Of a stretch of 64,000 nt of DNA, positions 15,178 through 22,975 are shown one piece after another (the stretch's first letter is position 1; every line of letters starts with the position of its first letter). The stretch lies in the NCBI RefSeq assembly GCF_001281385.1, contig NZ_CP006911.1, positions 1 to 64,000 on the forward strand. The letters run 5' to 3'. The position numbers and the translations under genes were made by a program. This DNA is from Candidatus Pseudothioglobus singularis PS1 (GTDB taxonomy: Bacteria > Pseudomonadota > Gammaproteobacteria > PS1 > Pseudothioglobaceae). The notes under the pieces are model-generated. The model saw nothing but the letters and a program-made list of their open reading frames with translations. It searched no databases and was not told the origin of the DNA.

Positions 15178-16215
15178 ATGATTACTTTATTAATACTACT
15201 TGCAGAAAAAGGACTATTGCCAGACGCGATAATTAGACTGGGTATCAGGCGACTTTGCAGGCAACGCTTAGTTGATGCTTCAAATATTAATGAGACGCTA
15301 ATGGAGCAAGAGCATGCTGCCTGGATTGATGTTTTGAAAGAGAGTCCAATTGCACTTGTGCCAGAAAAAGCAAACGAACAGCATTATGAGGTTCCGCCAA
15401 GGCTTTTTGAGCTAGTGTTGGGAGATAGGTTAAAGTACAGCTCGGGCCTATGGCCTGAGGGCGTCTCTTCGTTAGACGAGTCTGAAGTTGCTATGCTCAA
15501 GCTAACAACTGACAGGGCGGGCTTAGTAGATGGCCAAGATGTTTTAGAGTTGGGCTGTGGATGGGGGTCTTTGACTCTTTACATGGCAGAGTGTTTTCCA
15601 AAATCTAAAATTACTGCAGTCAGCAACTCAAATGACCAGAGGCAATTTATTGAGGCAAGATGCGAAGAGCGCAATTTAAAAAACGTTGAGATAATCACAG
15701 CAGATATGAATGACTTTGAGACGACAAAGCTATTCGACCGAGTCATCTCCATTGAAATGTTTGAGCATATGCGCAACTATGAAAAATTGCTAGGAAGGGT
15801 GAACGTTTGGCTTAAAAACAAGGGGAAGCTGTTTGTACATATTTTCTCCCATCAGAAAATTGCCTATCCATTTGAAGATAATGACGATGCTGATTGGATG
15901 GCGAGAGAGTTTTTTAGCGGAGGCCAAATGCCTTCCCATAGGCTATTAATGAGCTTTCCAGGTCAAATGAAAATAGAAAAAGACTGGAGGGTGAGCGGAA
16001 CGCACTATGAAAAAACCTCTCTTGCTTGGCTTCAAAAAATGGACAAAAATAAAGCTGAAGTTTTAGAGCTCTTTAAGAAAACTTATGGCGAAAGTGACGC
16101 CAACTCATGGTTCCAAAGATGGCGAATTTTTTTCATGTCGTGTGAGGTTCTTTTTGGCTTTAACCGCGGCTCTGAATGGGGAGTCTCTCATTATCTTTTT
16201 GAGAAGCCACAATGA
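15178..16215 (+). CDS. Second CFA-like SAM methyltransferase
   Basis: 345 residues with a complete SAM domain: VLELGCGWGSLTLYMAE and ITAVSNSNDQRQFIE. It lacks the N-terminal lipid-binding domain of full CFA synthases and resembles the short branch that includes coclaurine-N-methyltransferase-like proteins. SIEMFEHM and LFVHIFSH keep the Glu and His equivalents of E. coli CFA, unlike the preceding gene. The acceptor is uncertain: an unsaturated acyl chain fits the operon. It begins 3 bp after the previous stop and overlaps the next gene by ATGA. Confidence 0.8.
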   Translation: MITLLILLAEKGLLPDAIIRLGIRRLCRQRLVDASNINETLMEQEHAAWIDVLKESPIALVPEKANEQHYEVPPRLFELVLGDRLKYSSGLWPEGVSSLDESEVAMLKLTTDRAGLVDGQDVLELGCGWGSLTLYMAECFPKSKITAVSNSNDQRQFIEARCEERNLKNVEIITADMNDFETTKLFDRVISIEMFEHMRNYEKLLGRVNVWLKNKGKLFVHIFSHQKIAYPFEDNDDADWMAREFFSGGQMPSHRLLMSFPGQMKIEKDWRVSGTHYEKTSLAWLQKMDKNKAEVLELFKKTYGESDANSWFQRWRIFFMSCEVLFGFNRGSEWGVSHYLFEKPQ

Positions 16216-17090
16216 TTAAAGATTATGGCGCCATTGCCTTATGCATTTTAACGGCGTATGTTATTGCTATAGCGGCTTCAGTTGAGGGGGTAATTTTTTA
16301 TGGGCTTCCTGTAATTCTTTTTTGCGCTGTTGTAAGTTTTGTGACGCATTGGATTATTGCGGTGCCTTCATTAATTACAAGTTCAGAAAAATATTTTGAC
16401 TTTACGGGAATGATTGCAACGCTTCTTGTTGTTTCAGCCTCAATATTTGCGCTCTTGAGTTCTGGAGAAGAAGCCTCAATTCGTGCGGTGGTCGTTGCTA
16501 CTTTTGTGTCTGTATGGACATTAAGGCTGGGAATATTTCTTTATAAAAGAATAGTGAAAGCTGGAGAAGACAGAAGGTTTAGAGATATTAAAAAGTCACT
16601 TCCAAAATTTTTAATGACCTGGACTTTGTCAGCCCTGTGGGTCTTCTTAACTACTGTAAATGCTATTACTATAATCGCACTGAACCCACTTGAGCCAGTT
16701 GGCGTATTTTTTGTTCTGGGAACAGTGCTTTGGCTTTTAGGCTTTGGCTTTGAAGTGGTTGCTGACAGACAAAAAAAGCACTTCAGTGAACAGCCTGAAA
16801 ATATAGATAGGTTTATCAGTCATGGCCTTTGGTCTGTTTCTAGACACCCAAACTATTTTGGAGAAATTATCTTGTGGACAGGCATTGCAATCATCTCGTT
16901 GCCATTTCTATCAAGTTGGCAGTTTGTGAGCCTTGTCTCCCCTCTATTTGTGTTCCTCCTTTTGACAAAAATAAGTGGACTTCCTTTTTTAGAAGAGAAG
17001 GCTGAAAAAAAATGGGGAAAAGACAAAGCCTATGTCGAATACAAAAATAAAACACCAATACTAATTCCTTTTTTTGGAAAAAGACACTAA
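16212..17090 (+). CDS. DUF1295 membrane protein (steroid 5-alpha-reductase-like)
   Basis: 292 residues with about seven hydrophobic helices. The C-terminal motif GLWSVSRHPNYFGEIILWTG at about 215-234 is the hallmark of DUF1295, a family with the fold of NADPH-dependent steroid 5-alpha-reductases and isoprenylcysteine methyltransferases. In this operon it may reduce a double bond made or left by the methyltransferases in a membrane acyl chain; this is inference. Rv0446c holds the equivalent position in the mycobacterial ufaA1 cluster. Confidence 0.83.
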   Translation: MIKDYGAIALCILTAYVIAIAASVEGVIFYGLPVILFCAVVSFVTHWIIAVPSLITSSEKYFDFTGMIATLLVVSASIFALLSSGEEASIRAVVVATFVSVWTLRLGIFLYKRIVKAGEDRRFRDIKKSLPKFLMTWTLSALWVFLTTVNAITIIALNPLEPVGVFFVLGTVLWLLGFGFEVVADRQKKHFSEQPENIDRFISHGLWSVSRHPNYFGEIILWTGIAIISLPFLSSWQFVSLVSPLFVFLLLTKISGLPFLEEKAEKKWGKDKAYVEYKNKTPILIPFFGKRH

Positions 17091-17104
17091 CAAATTGACA
17101 CTAT

Positions 17105-17626
17105 ATGGCTCTTGAAACTCCACAATACGAAGTAACCTCTAAACATGATGGGTTTGAAGTCCGCTGTTACAGTGAAATGATAATTGCCACGACATCAGTT
17201 CGCTCAGATTACAGAGGCTCTACATCGTCTGGTTTTAGAAGAATAGCTAATTATATTTTTGGCGGCAACGATAAGGAAATGAAAATTGCAATGACAGCTC
17301 CTGTAATTGCTGACTGTCCTTCAGAGGGGTTAGAGGCCTATAATATTTCTTTTGTTATGCCCAGAGAGCACTCATTAACAGATCTTCCTAAGTCCAACAC
17401 AGAAAATGTTTCAATTCAAAAAGAAACTTTGGGCGAGATTGCAGTATATGCTTTTGGGGGTTGGGCGACAGAGTCTAGAAGCAAGAGCTATCAAAAAAAA
17501 TTTGCAACGCTTCTCCAGCAGAACAACATTGAAACATGCGGTGGCTTTATGGTTGCCCAGTTTAATGCCCCTTATGTAATTTCCATGTTTCGCAAAAACG
17601 AGCTAATGGTAAGAATTAAGAGATAA
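17105..17626 (+). CDS. SOUL-family heme-binding protein
   Basis: 173 residues, the usual length of one SOUL domain. Family features are the start ALETPQYEVTSKHDGFEVRCY, the segment IAMTAPVIAD and the closing APYVISMFRKNELMVRI. SOUL proteins bind heme or other tetrapyrroles; their bacterial role is poorly defined. No signal peptide is seen, so it should be cytoplasmic. It follows the DUF1295 gene by 14 bp and ends the operon, meeting the minus-strand zur region head-on. The context suggests a link to oxidative or light stress on membranes. Confidence 0.85.
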   Translation: MALETPQYEVTSKHDGFEVRCYSEMIIATTSVRSDYRGSTSSGFRRIANYIFGGNDKEMKIAMTAPVIADCPSEGLEAYNISFVMPREHSLTDLPKSNTENVSIQKETLGEIAVYAFGGWATESRSKSYQKKFATLLQQNNIETCGGFMVAQFNAPYVISMFRKNELMVRIKR

Positions 17627-17712
17627 GTAATTTTTTAGTATCATATTCTTGTCTTTTCTTCCCAAAAACTAACCATAATTGGATCAGTAAAGCAAATAAA
17701 GGCCCATGACTT

Positions 17713-18129
17713 TTATTGGCATTTATTGCAGACACCATTAATCTCAACAGCCTGAGAATCATTAACTGCAAACTTGTTGCTATTAGGCAATGAGAGCTGT
17801 TCTGAGAGCTGACAAGACTCTTGTACGGATTTGCAGCTGGTGCAGTGAAGTAACACATGGAAATGGTGAGTGTGACTATCATTACAAACGAGATAAGTAT
17901 TGCTTGAATCCATTTTATGCACAACCCCGATATCAATCCAAAAGTCTAAGACTCTATAAATTGTACTAATGTTAAATGAATAGCCTTTATCATTTAGCAA
18001 GTCTCGAAGCTCATACGCAGATAGATTTTTACTTGCAGAGCCTAGCTCGTCAATTATTGACATTCTTTGAGGCGTAGCACTTCTTCCCGACTCTAAGCAT
18101 CTAGATATTAACTGGGTTTTGCTAATCAT
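17713..18129 (-). CDS. zur: Fur-family repressor, probably Zur
   Basis: 138 residues, metal-dependent winged-helix repressor. The N-terminal DNA-binding domain includes STIYRVLDFW at about 55-64. The metal sites are a His-rich stretch (H86, H88, H89, H91, H95) and two CXXC pairs (C96/C99 and C134/C137), the structural zinc site of this family. The chosen ATG overlaps the end of the upstream gene. Location at the end of a zinc-uptake-type operon argues for Zur over Fur or PerR. It is likely self-regulated through the operon promoter. A longer reading upstream would run through the DUF3299 gene and is not supported. Confidence 0.82.
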   Translation of the reverse strand: MISKTQLISRCLESGRSATPQRMSIIDELGSASKNLSAYELRDLLNDKGYSFNISTIYRVLDFWIDIGVVHKMDSSNTYLVCNDSHTHHFHVLLHCTSCKSVQESCQLSEQLSLPNSNKFAVNDSQAVEINGVCNKCQ

Positions 18130-18682
18130 GAGCATCCTCAAGGTTATAGATATATTCCTCGTCGTCTTCACTAAAATACAAGGTATCAACCATTGCATCG
18201 CTAACAGTATATCCACTATCAGCAATATCAAAGCTTTGTGATCCTACAGATATTCTCCCATAAACGATTATTGGCATGTATAAATCACGAAATTTTGTTG
18301 GCTCACTTGAAACATCTACGAGAATTGTTTGGTTTAAGGGCGGCGGGGGTACGTGAATACATTGACCAGCCTCTGGAACAAGTAAAAACTTGCTGACATA
18401 AGTCCCAACATATTCAACTGGGACCATGAAGCCAGCAAGGACAATATCCACTCCCTCTAAAGATTCTTTAAGCTTTGTCCCAGCCGCTTCTAATTTGGCT
18501 TGAAATTCAGGGCTGCTATATGTTTCATAGGTTAAGTCTTCAGGAATAAAATCATAAGCATCTGCTGGCTCAAGGCTCAACCAGTTGTCTTCTATAGTAG
18601 TCAGTTGCTCATCAGTTACAACTACGGCATAAGAGCTTATTGAGAAAAAAAGTAAAGCGGTAATTATTATTTTTTTTATCAT
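18122..18682 (-). CDS. DUF3299 exported protein
   Basis: 186 residues with a signal peptide (MIKKIIITALLFFSISSYA) giving a periplasmic product. The DUF3299 signature is visible in GFMVPVEYVGTYVSKFLLVPEAGQCIHVPPPPLNQ. The function is unknown. In Pseudomonas aeruginosa the homologue PA4066 is in the Zur-regulated operon PA4063-PA4066, in the same position after the permease. The gene starts immediately after the permease stop and overlaps zur, so all are one transcript. Confidence 0.85.
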   Translation of the reverse strand: MIKKIIITALLFFSISSYAVVVTDEQLTTIEDNWLSLEPADAYDFIPEDLTYETYSSPEFQAKLEAAGTKLKESLEGVDIVLAGFMVPVEYVGTYVSKFLLVPEAGQCIHVPPPPLNQTILVDVSSEPTKFRDLYMPIIVYGRISVGSQSFDIADSGYTVSDAMVDTLYFSEDDEEYIYNLEDAHD

Positions 18683-19930
18683 TTAGCTTAATGTTTGATG
18701 TAAATTTTTTCTAAAAACCATGATTGCTGGAATCAAGCTGCTTAAGGCTCCAGCTAATAAAATAAAGCTAAAAACTTTAATTTCATCTATGCTAATCCAC
18801 CTAAAAGAAGGTGAAACGCCCAAAGCCAGGTTTAACTGGGCGGCTGCAAAATAAGTGACAATTGTTACAAGAATAATTGCACCAATAATTGCTATCAGCC
18901 CAATTACAAGAGACTCACATATTACCATTATGGCTAAAAATTTTGGTGATGCCCCATTGGCTCTATAAATTGTCATTTCCTGTTTACGGTTATCTAAACT
19001 AGCAATAATTAAAGTGACCATTGCAATGAGACTGATTGTAATAATAATCCAACTTAAAAGCTGAAATCCTTTATCAACTAGTCTAACAATTGACCAAAGC
19101 TCTGACAATGCTATTCCAGGTATTACAGCAGATATCGCCTCTTTTGGATATTCTCTAATACTCTTGCTGAAGTTAAATAAAGTTATCTTTGACTTGAGGC
19201 CCACAAATGCAGCTGTAACAGTTTTTGGTTCTAAAGCATCAGCTGGAAGAGAAGACAAGTCAATATCATCAAGGCTGAATATTTTTTTCCCACTCATCCA
19301 TCCAAGGTGAAGCAGCTCATAGCCTTTAAGATCTAAAAAAATAGCTTGATCAATTGGAGTTCCTGTTTTGTTAAGAACCCCAGTAACTGTGAATGAAAAG
19401 TCATCATGCTTGCTACCTATTGACTCAACTGAGCCATGGGTGACTTGAATTTCCGAGCCAACTTTATAATTAAGTCTTTCAGCAACATCAGATCCTAAGA
19501 CTGCCTCTGATAATTCAGAAAATGCCACTCCATTCATAAAAGTCAATGATTGGCTATTTCCGTATTTAATGTGCTCAAAGTAATTTGGTTGAGTTGCCAC
19601 AACCCTAAACCCCCTATGGCTATCTCCTAATGCAATTGGAACTAGCCAGCTTATATCACTTCTAAGCTTGACTTCATTGATAGTCTTTGTTGTGATGTTG
19701 TTTGTTGGCCGGCCAAGATGAAAAACAGTATATAAAACTAATTCAAGTGAGCTAGACCTAGGCCCAATAATTGCATCAACTCCTGAAATGCTTTGATTAA
19801 AGCCCTCTTCTGTGCCTTGTTGAATTCGTTCTATGCTTAAAAGCAGAACCATTGAAGCCATCAAGGATATCGTTACAAGCGATGTTGGAATAATTCTTGA
19901 GCGCATAGATTTAAGTAAAAGACTAAGCAT
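18683..19930 (-). CDS. FtsX/MacB-like ABC transporter permease
   Basis: 415 residues with one N-terminal helix (about 13-33), a large periplasmic domain and three C-terminal helices (about 288-312, 335-360, 382-402), the topology of MacB/LolE/FtsX permeases, which do mechanical work across the envelope and are not classical importers. The periplasmic part holds VDAIIGPRSSSLELVLY, typical of the PA4065-type group. It overlaps the ATPase gene by 8 bp. With that ATPase it probably handles a zinc-binding periplasmic protein or chelator; the transported species is unknown. Confidence 0.85.
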   Translation of the reverse strand: MLSLLLKSMRSRIIPTSLVTISLMASMVLLLSIERIQQGTEEGFNQSISGVDAIIGPRSSSLELVLYTVFHLGRPTNNITTKTINEVKLRSDISWLVPIALGDSHRGFRVVATQPNYFEHIKYGNSQSLTFMNGVAFSELSEAVLGSDVAERLNYKVGSEIQVTHGSVESIGSKHDDFSFTVTGVLNKTGTPIDQAIFLDLKGYELLHLGWMSGKKIFSLDDIDLSSLPADALEPKTVTAAFVGLKSKITLFNFSKSIREYPKEAISAVIPGIALSELWSIVRLVDKGFQLLSWIIITISLIAMVTLIIASLDNRKQEMTIYRANGASPKFLAIMVICESLVIGLIAIIGAIILVTIVTYFAAAQLNLALGVSPSFRWISIDEIKVFSFILLAGALSSLIPAIMVFRKNLHQTLS

Positions 19931-20582
19931 AGTGTTTATTAAAATCTATGACAGTGTCAAAGTAAGGTGCAATTGAGGCGTCATGACTTACCATAATAAT
20001 TGCTTGTTTATTTGAATCGAAAGTCTCCATGACTTCGTTTAAAAATTTTTTAGTTGTGTCAGAGTCAAGGGCAGATGTTGGCTCGTCAGCAAGAATTAAA
20101 TCTGGCTTGCCAATTAAAGCTCTAGCAGCCGCAACTCGTTGCTGCTGTCCAACACTTAAGCGACTTACTGGTATTTTTAATGCTTCTCTTTCAAGCCCCA
20201 AGGAGCTAACTAGTCTTACAACTTCTTGGTTTAAGTTGCTAACCTTAGATTTTCTAGATTGAGAGAATCTAACACCCAAAGCGATATTTTCTGAAACACT
20301 TAAAAATGGAATTAGGTTTAGCGTTTGAAAAATATAGCCAATGTGATCAGCCCTAAATTGATCTAAAAGCAGAGAGGACATTGTAGAGTAGTTAATGCCA
20401 TCAAACTTAATATCACCCGCTTGAAGCTTTAAGGCTCCAGCAATCAGGCTGAGCAGGGTAGTCTTGCCACAGCCTGAAAAGCCACTAATCAATAATCGCT
20501 GTCCCCTTTTAAGCCCTATGTCTGGAAATACAATTTTTTTACCTTGTTGATAATGGTATTCCAGACCTAGCGTTTCTAGCAT
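19923..20582 (-). CDS. LolD/MacB-type ABC transporter ATPase
   Basis: 219 residues, one nucleotide-binding domain. Walker A is GFSGCGKTTLLS at about 35-46, the signature is LSVGQQQR (a Val in place of the usual second Gly), Walker B is LILADEPTSALD, and the switch histidine is in VSHD. The permease partner is encoded next, overlapping by 8 bp. By order and type it matches PA4064 of the Pseudomonas zinc-starvation operon. Confidence 0.87.
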   Translation of the reverse strand: MLETLGLEYHYQQGKKIVFPDIGLKRGQRLLISGFSGCGKTTLLSLIAGALKLQAGDIKFDGINYSTMSSLLLDQFRADHIGYIFQTLNLIPFLSVSENIALGVRFSQSRKSKVSNLNQEVVRLVSSLGLEREALKIPVSRLSVGQQQRVAAARALIGKPDLILADEPTSALDSDTTKKFLNEVMETFDSNKQAIIMVSHDASIAPYFDTVIDFNKHYA

Positions 20583-20593
20583 CAGATCCTCAT

Positions 20594-21145
20594 TTAAAAT
20601 ATTACTTTATTGACATCTGATTTTAGGCTTTTTGTTATAGCTTTATTATTTATTACTGCCTCGAAGTTTAAAGTTTCTAGTTCGCTAAAGCGATTAAATG
20701 CATTAATTGTAATGCTTTTTAATTGGCTTGGCTCATTGCAAGAAAATTCATAGGCTAATTCAACATCTTTGTGGTCTCCTTCTGTTGAAACGTTATGAAG
20801 TCCAGACTCAAAAGAAACTAAGTCACAATTAGCGCTTTCAGGAAGTGCAAATAATTGCGAATAATTTTGAAATTCAGCTAATGATTCATCTGATAAGGTT
20901 GGCTCGTCATGTTCATCATGTTCATCATGCTCGTCATGTTCATCATGCTCGTCATGTTCATCATGTTCATCATGTTCATCAAATAATTGGACTATTGGCA
21001 TTTCATAGGTAATAGCAACTTGGTTTTGACTGATAACCATTGATAAGTTGTTTAGTCCGTGGACATGCGCGTTAGCACGTCTTGCCTCTTCAGCACTTGC
21101 GAAGGAAGAAACTAACAGTAAAGATAGAAAGCTAAGTTTAAACAT
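20594..21145 (-). CDS. DUF2796 (ZrgA-type) zinc-binding periplasmic protein
   Basis: 183 residues starting MFKLSFLSLLLVSSFASAEEA, a signal peptide, so periplasmic. The ATG at 21145 is preferred over an upstream frame start because it gives the signal peptide and has AGGGAC upstream. HVHGLNNLSMVI is the DUF2796 hallmark. About eight tandem EHD triplets follow at about residues 55-80, an evident metal-binding tract. Homologues (V. cholerae ZrgA, P. aeruginosa PA4063) aid zinc acquisition under Zur control. It heads the operon with the ATPase, permease, DUF3299 protein and zur. Confidence 0.88.
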   Translation of the reverse strand: MFKLSFLSLLLVSSFASAEEARRANAHVHGLNNLSMVISQNQVAITYEMPIVQLFDEHDEHDEHDEHDEHDEHDEHDEHDEPTLSDESLAEFQNYSQLFALPESANCDLVSFESGLHNVSTEGDHKDVELAYEFSCNEPSQLKSITINAFNRFSELETLNFEAVINNKAITKSLKSDVNKVIF

Positions 21146-21173
21146 ATGAGTCCCTGCTTGATTAAAACAGAAT

Positions 21174-21202
21174 AATATAACGTAAACGCAATAGTATTGC
21201 AA
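21174..21202 (-). promoter_or_regulatory. Zinc operon promoter with a Zur-box-like palindrome
   Basis: On the minus strand TTGCAA (21197-21202) and TATATT (21174-21179) are spaced by 17 bp. A perfect 13-bp palindrome, arms GCAATA/TATTGC around one base (21188-21200), overlaps the -35 and spacer. It shares the central ATA-N-TAT and outer G/C with gammaproteobacterial Zur boxes (GTTATA-N-TATAAC). The strand, position and co-encoded Zur make it the likely operator. Confidence 0.6.
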
Positions 21203-21220
21203 CAACTTTGTTGTTAATAA

Positions 21221-22975
21221 TTACTCGGCGCTCGCGGATATCGTTGTAAAGCTCGAGAGATATCGAGGCAAGATAAAGTCAATAAAATGCTTTACAGTGT
21301 CAGCCTTCTCTTTTAAAAACTCAGCTGAAGATTTATGATTATTCACGGCATTTGATGCTCTATCAAGACTTAATAGCATCTGCCAAGACGCTGTAATTGT
21401 GCCAGCCATCATGAGCGTATCAAAGGCAATTTTTCCAACTAGCTCTTTATTGTCTGAGTGATTTAGAATAATTGTAATAGTGCTGTCTAGGTCATCAATA
21501 GATTTTGAAAAGCGTTTTAACTGAGAGACAGAAACTAACTCCGCAATTGCTGGATTTTTAGTACATTCTTTCATCTCTGAAATTAGCTCTCGGGCGCCCA
21601 ATCCACCATCACTAATAATCTTTCTGCCCACAAGATCCATCGCTTGAATGCCATTTGTCCCCTCATAAATTGGCAAAATTCGCGCATCTCTTAGGATTTG
21701 AGCAATACCCGTTTCCTCAACATAGCCCATTCCTCCATGGCACTGGAGACTTAAAGAGGCAACCTCCTGAGCAGTCTCTGTGCACCAGCCCTTAACTATT
21801 GGGGTCAACAGTCCAAGCCTCCTTTCGTGTTTTTCTAGGTTCTCGAGTGGAAGCTTGCTTAAAGAGTAGTCTACCTCGGCACAAGCTGCATATGTTAATA
21901 CACGAGAGCCCTGTGTGATTGACTTCATATTTGCTAACATTCTTTGAACATCTGGATGCCTAATAATAGGGCCAATATCTTTGAAGCCAGGGGCAACGCC
22001 TTGAACACGCTCATTGCAAAAACTAAGTGCTTGCTGGTATGCGCGTTCTGAAATTGAAACTCCTTGAAGGCCTACAGTAAGTCTTGCGTTGTTCATCATT
22101 GTGAACATGCACTGTATTCCTTTATTCTCTTCACCCACCAGGTAGCCAACTGCCCCATCTATTTCGCCATAGCTCATGACACATGTAGGGCATGCATGAA
22201 TGCCAATTTTATGTTCAATTGACAATGCCTTTAAGTCGTTTGGCTTTCCAAGAGTGCCATCATCATTAACCAATATTTTTGGCACTAAAAATAGTGAAAT
22301 GCCTTTAATTCCATCGGGAGCATTTGGTAGTCGGGCTAAGACCAAATGAATGATATTTTCAGACATATCATGCTCACCCCAGGTGATATAAATTTTTTGA
22401 CCACGGATTAAATAGTGCTCTCCATTCTGAGTTGCACGCGTTTTAAGTGAGCCAACATCAGTTCCAGCATCACCCTCCGTAAGGTTCATTGTGCCGCTCC
22501 ATTCTCCAGAGATTAGTTTTGGAAGGTAGCGTTGTTTGAGATCTTCAGTCGCATTGAGTGTGATAGCCTCAACTGCTCCTTGTGTAAGAAGAGGACATAG
22601 GCCCCATGACATATTAGCAGAATGCCACATTTCTTGAACACTTGCAGCAACAACAAACGGGACGCCTTGGCCCCCATATTCAGGGGAGAATTGCAGTGAT
22701 CCCCAGCCTCCTTCAACAAAGTGTCGGTAGGCCTCCTTAAAGCCCGCTGCAGTTGTGACTTTTCCTGAGTCATCTATCTTTAGGCCTTCTGAGTCACCAG
22801 ACTTATTGATGGGCTCTATTTCTTCTTTGGCAAGCTTACCAGCAGCATCTAAAACAGTATCAATTATTTCAACTGTTGAGCTATCAAGCCCAGTTTCATT
22901 ACAAAGCTTTTCAATTTCAACAACCTCTTTTAAAACAAAGCCCATATCTTCAACGGGAGCAGTATAGTTTGACAT
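21221..22975 (-). CDS. Acyl-CoA dehydrogenase, DmdC-like length and domains
   Basis: 584 residues, longer than short-chain acyl-CoA dehydrogenases (about 380) and matching the DmdC-type group (about 590) with an extra C-terminal domain. The catalytic base is Glu438 in IYEGTNGIQAMDLVG. FAD/substrate motifs include MNLTEGDAGTDVG and QCHGGMGYVEETG. It oxidises an acyl-CoA to the 2-enoyl-CoA and passes electrons to ETF. The ATG at 22975 overlaps the ligase stop (ATGA); a GTG one codon earlier also exists. The context suggests methylmercaptopropionyl-CoA as a possible substrate, but a fatty acyl-CoA is not excluded. Confidence 0.85.
   Translation of the reverse strand: MSNYTAPVEDMGFVLKEVVEIEKLCNETGLDSSTVEIIDTVLDAAGKLAKEEIEPINKSGDSEGLKIDDSGKVTTAAGFKEAYRHFVEGGWGSLQFSPEYGGQGVPFVVAASVQEMWHSANMSWGLCPLLTQGAVEAITLNATEDLKQRYLPKLISGEWSGTMNLTEGDAGTDVGSLKTRATQNGEHYLIRGQKIYITWGEHDMSENIIHLVLARLPNAPDGIKGISLFLVPKILVNDDGTLGKPNDLKALSIEHKIGIHACPTCVMSYGEIDGAVGYLVGEENKGIQCMFTMMNNARLTVGLQGVSISERAYQQALSFCNERVQGVAPGFKDIGPIIRHPDVQRMLANMKSITQGSRVLTYAACAEVDYSLSKLPLENLEKHERRLGLLTPIVKGWCTETAQEVASLSLQCHGGMGYVEETGIAQILRDARILPIYEGTNGIQAMDLVGRKIISDGGLGARELISEMKECTKNPAIAELVSVSQLKRFSKSIDDLDSTITIILNHSDNKELVGKIAFDTLMMAGTITASWQMLLSLDRASNAVNNHKSSAEFLKEKADTVKHFIDFILPRYLSSFTTISASAE

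Noticed and set aside
17616-17936. 106-residue minus-strand frame next to zur
   Set aside because: Overlaps the zur coding sequence in another frame and has no family features or ribosome site.
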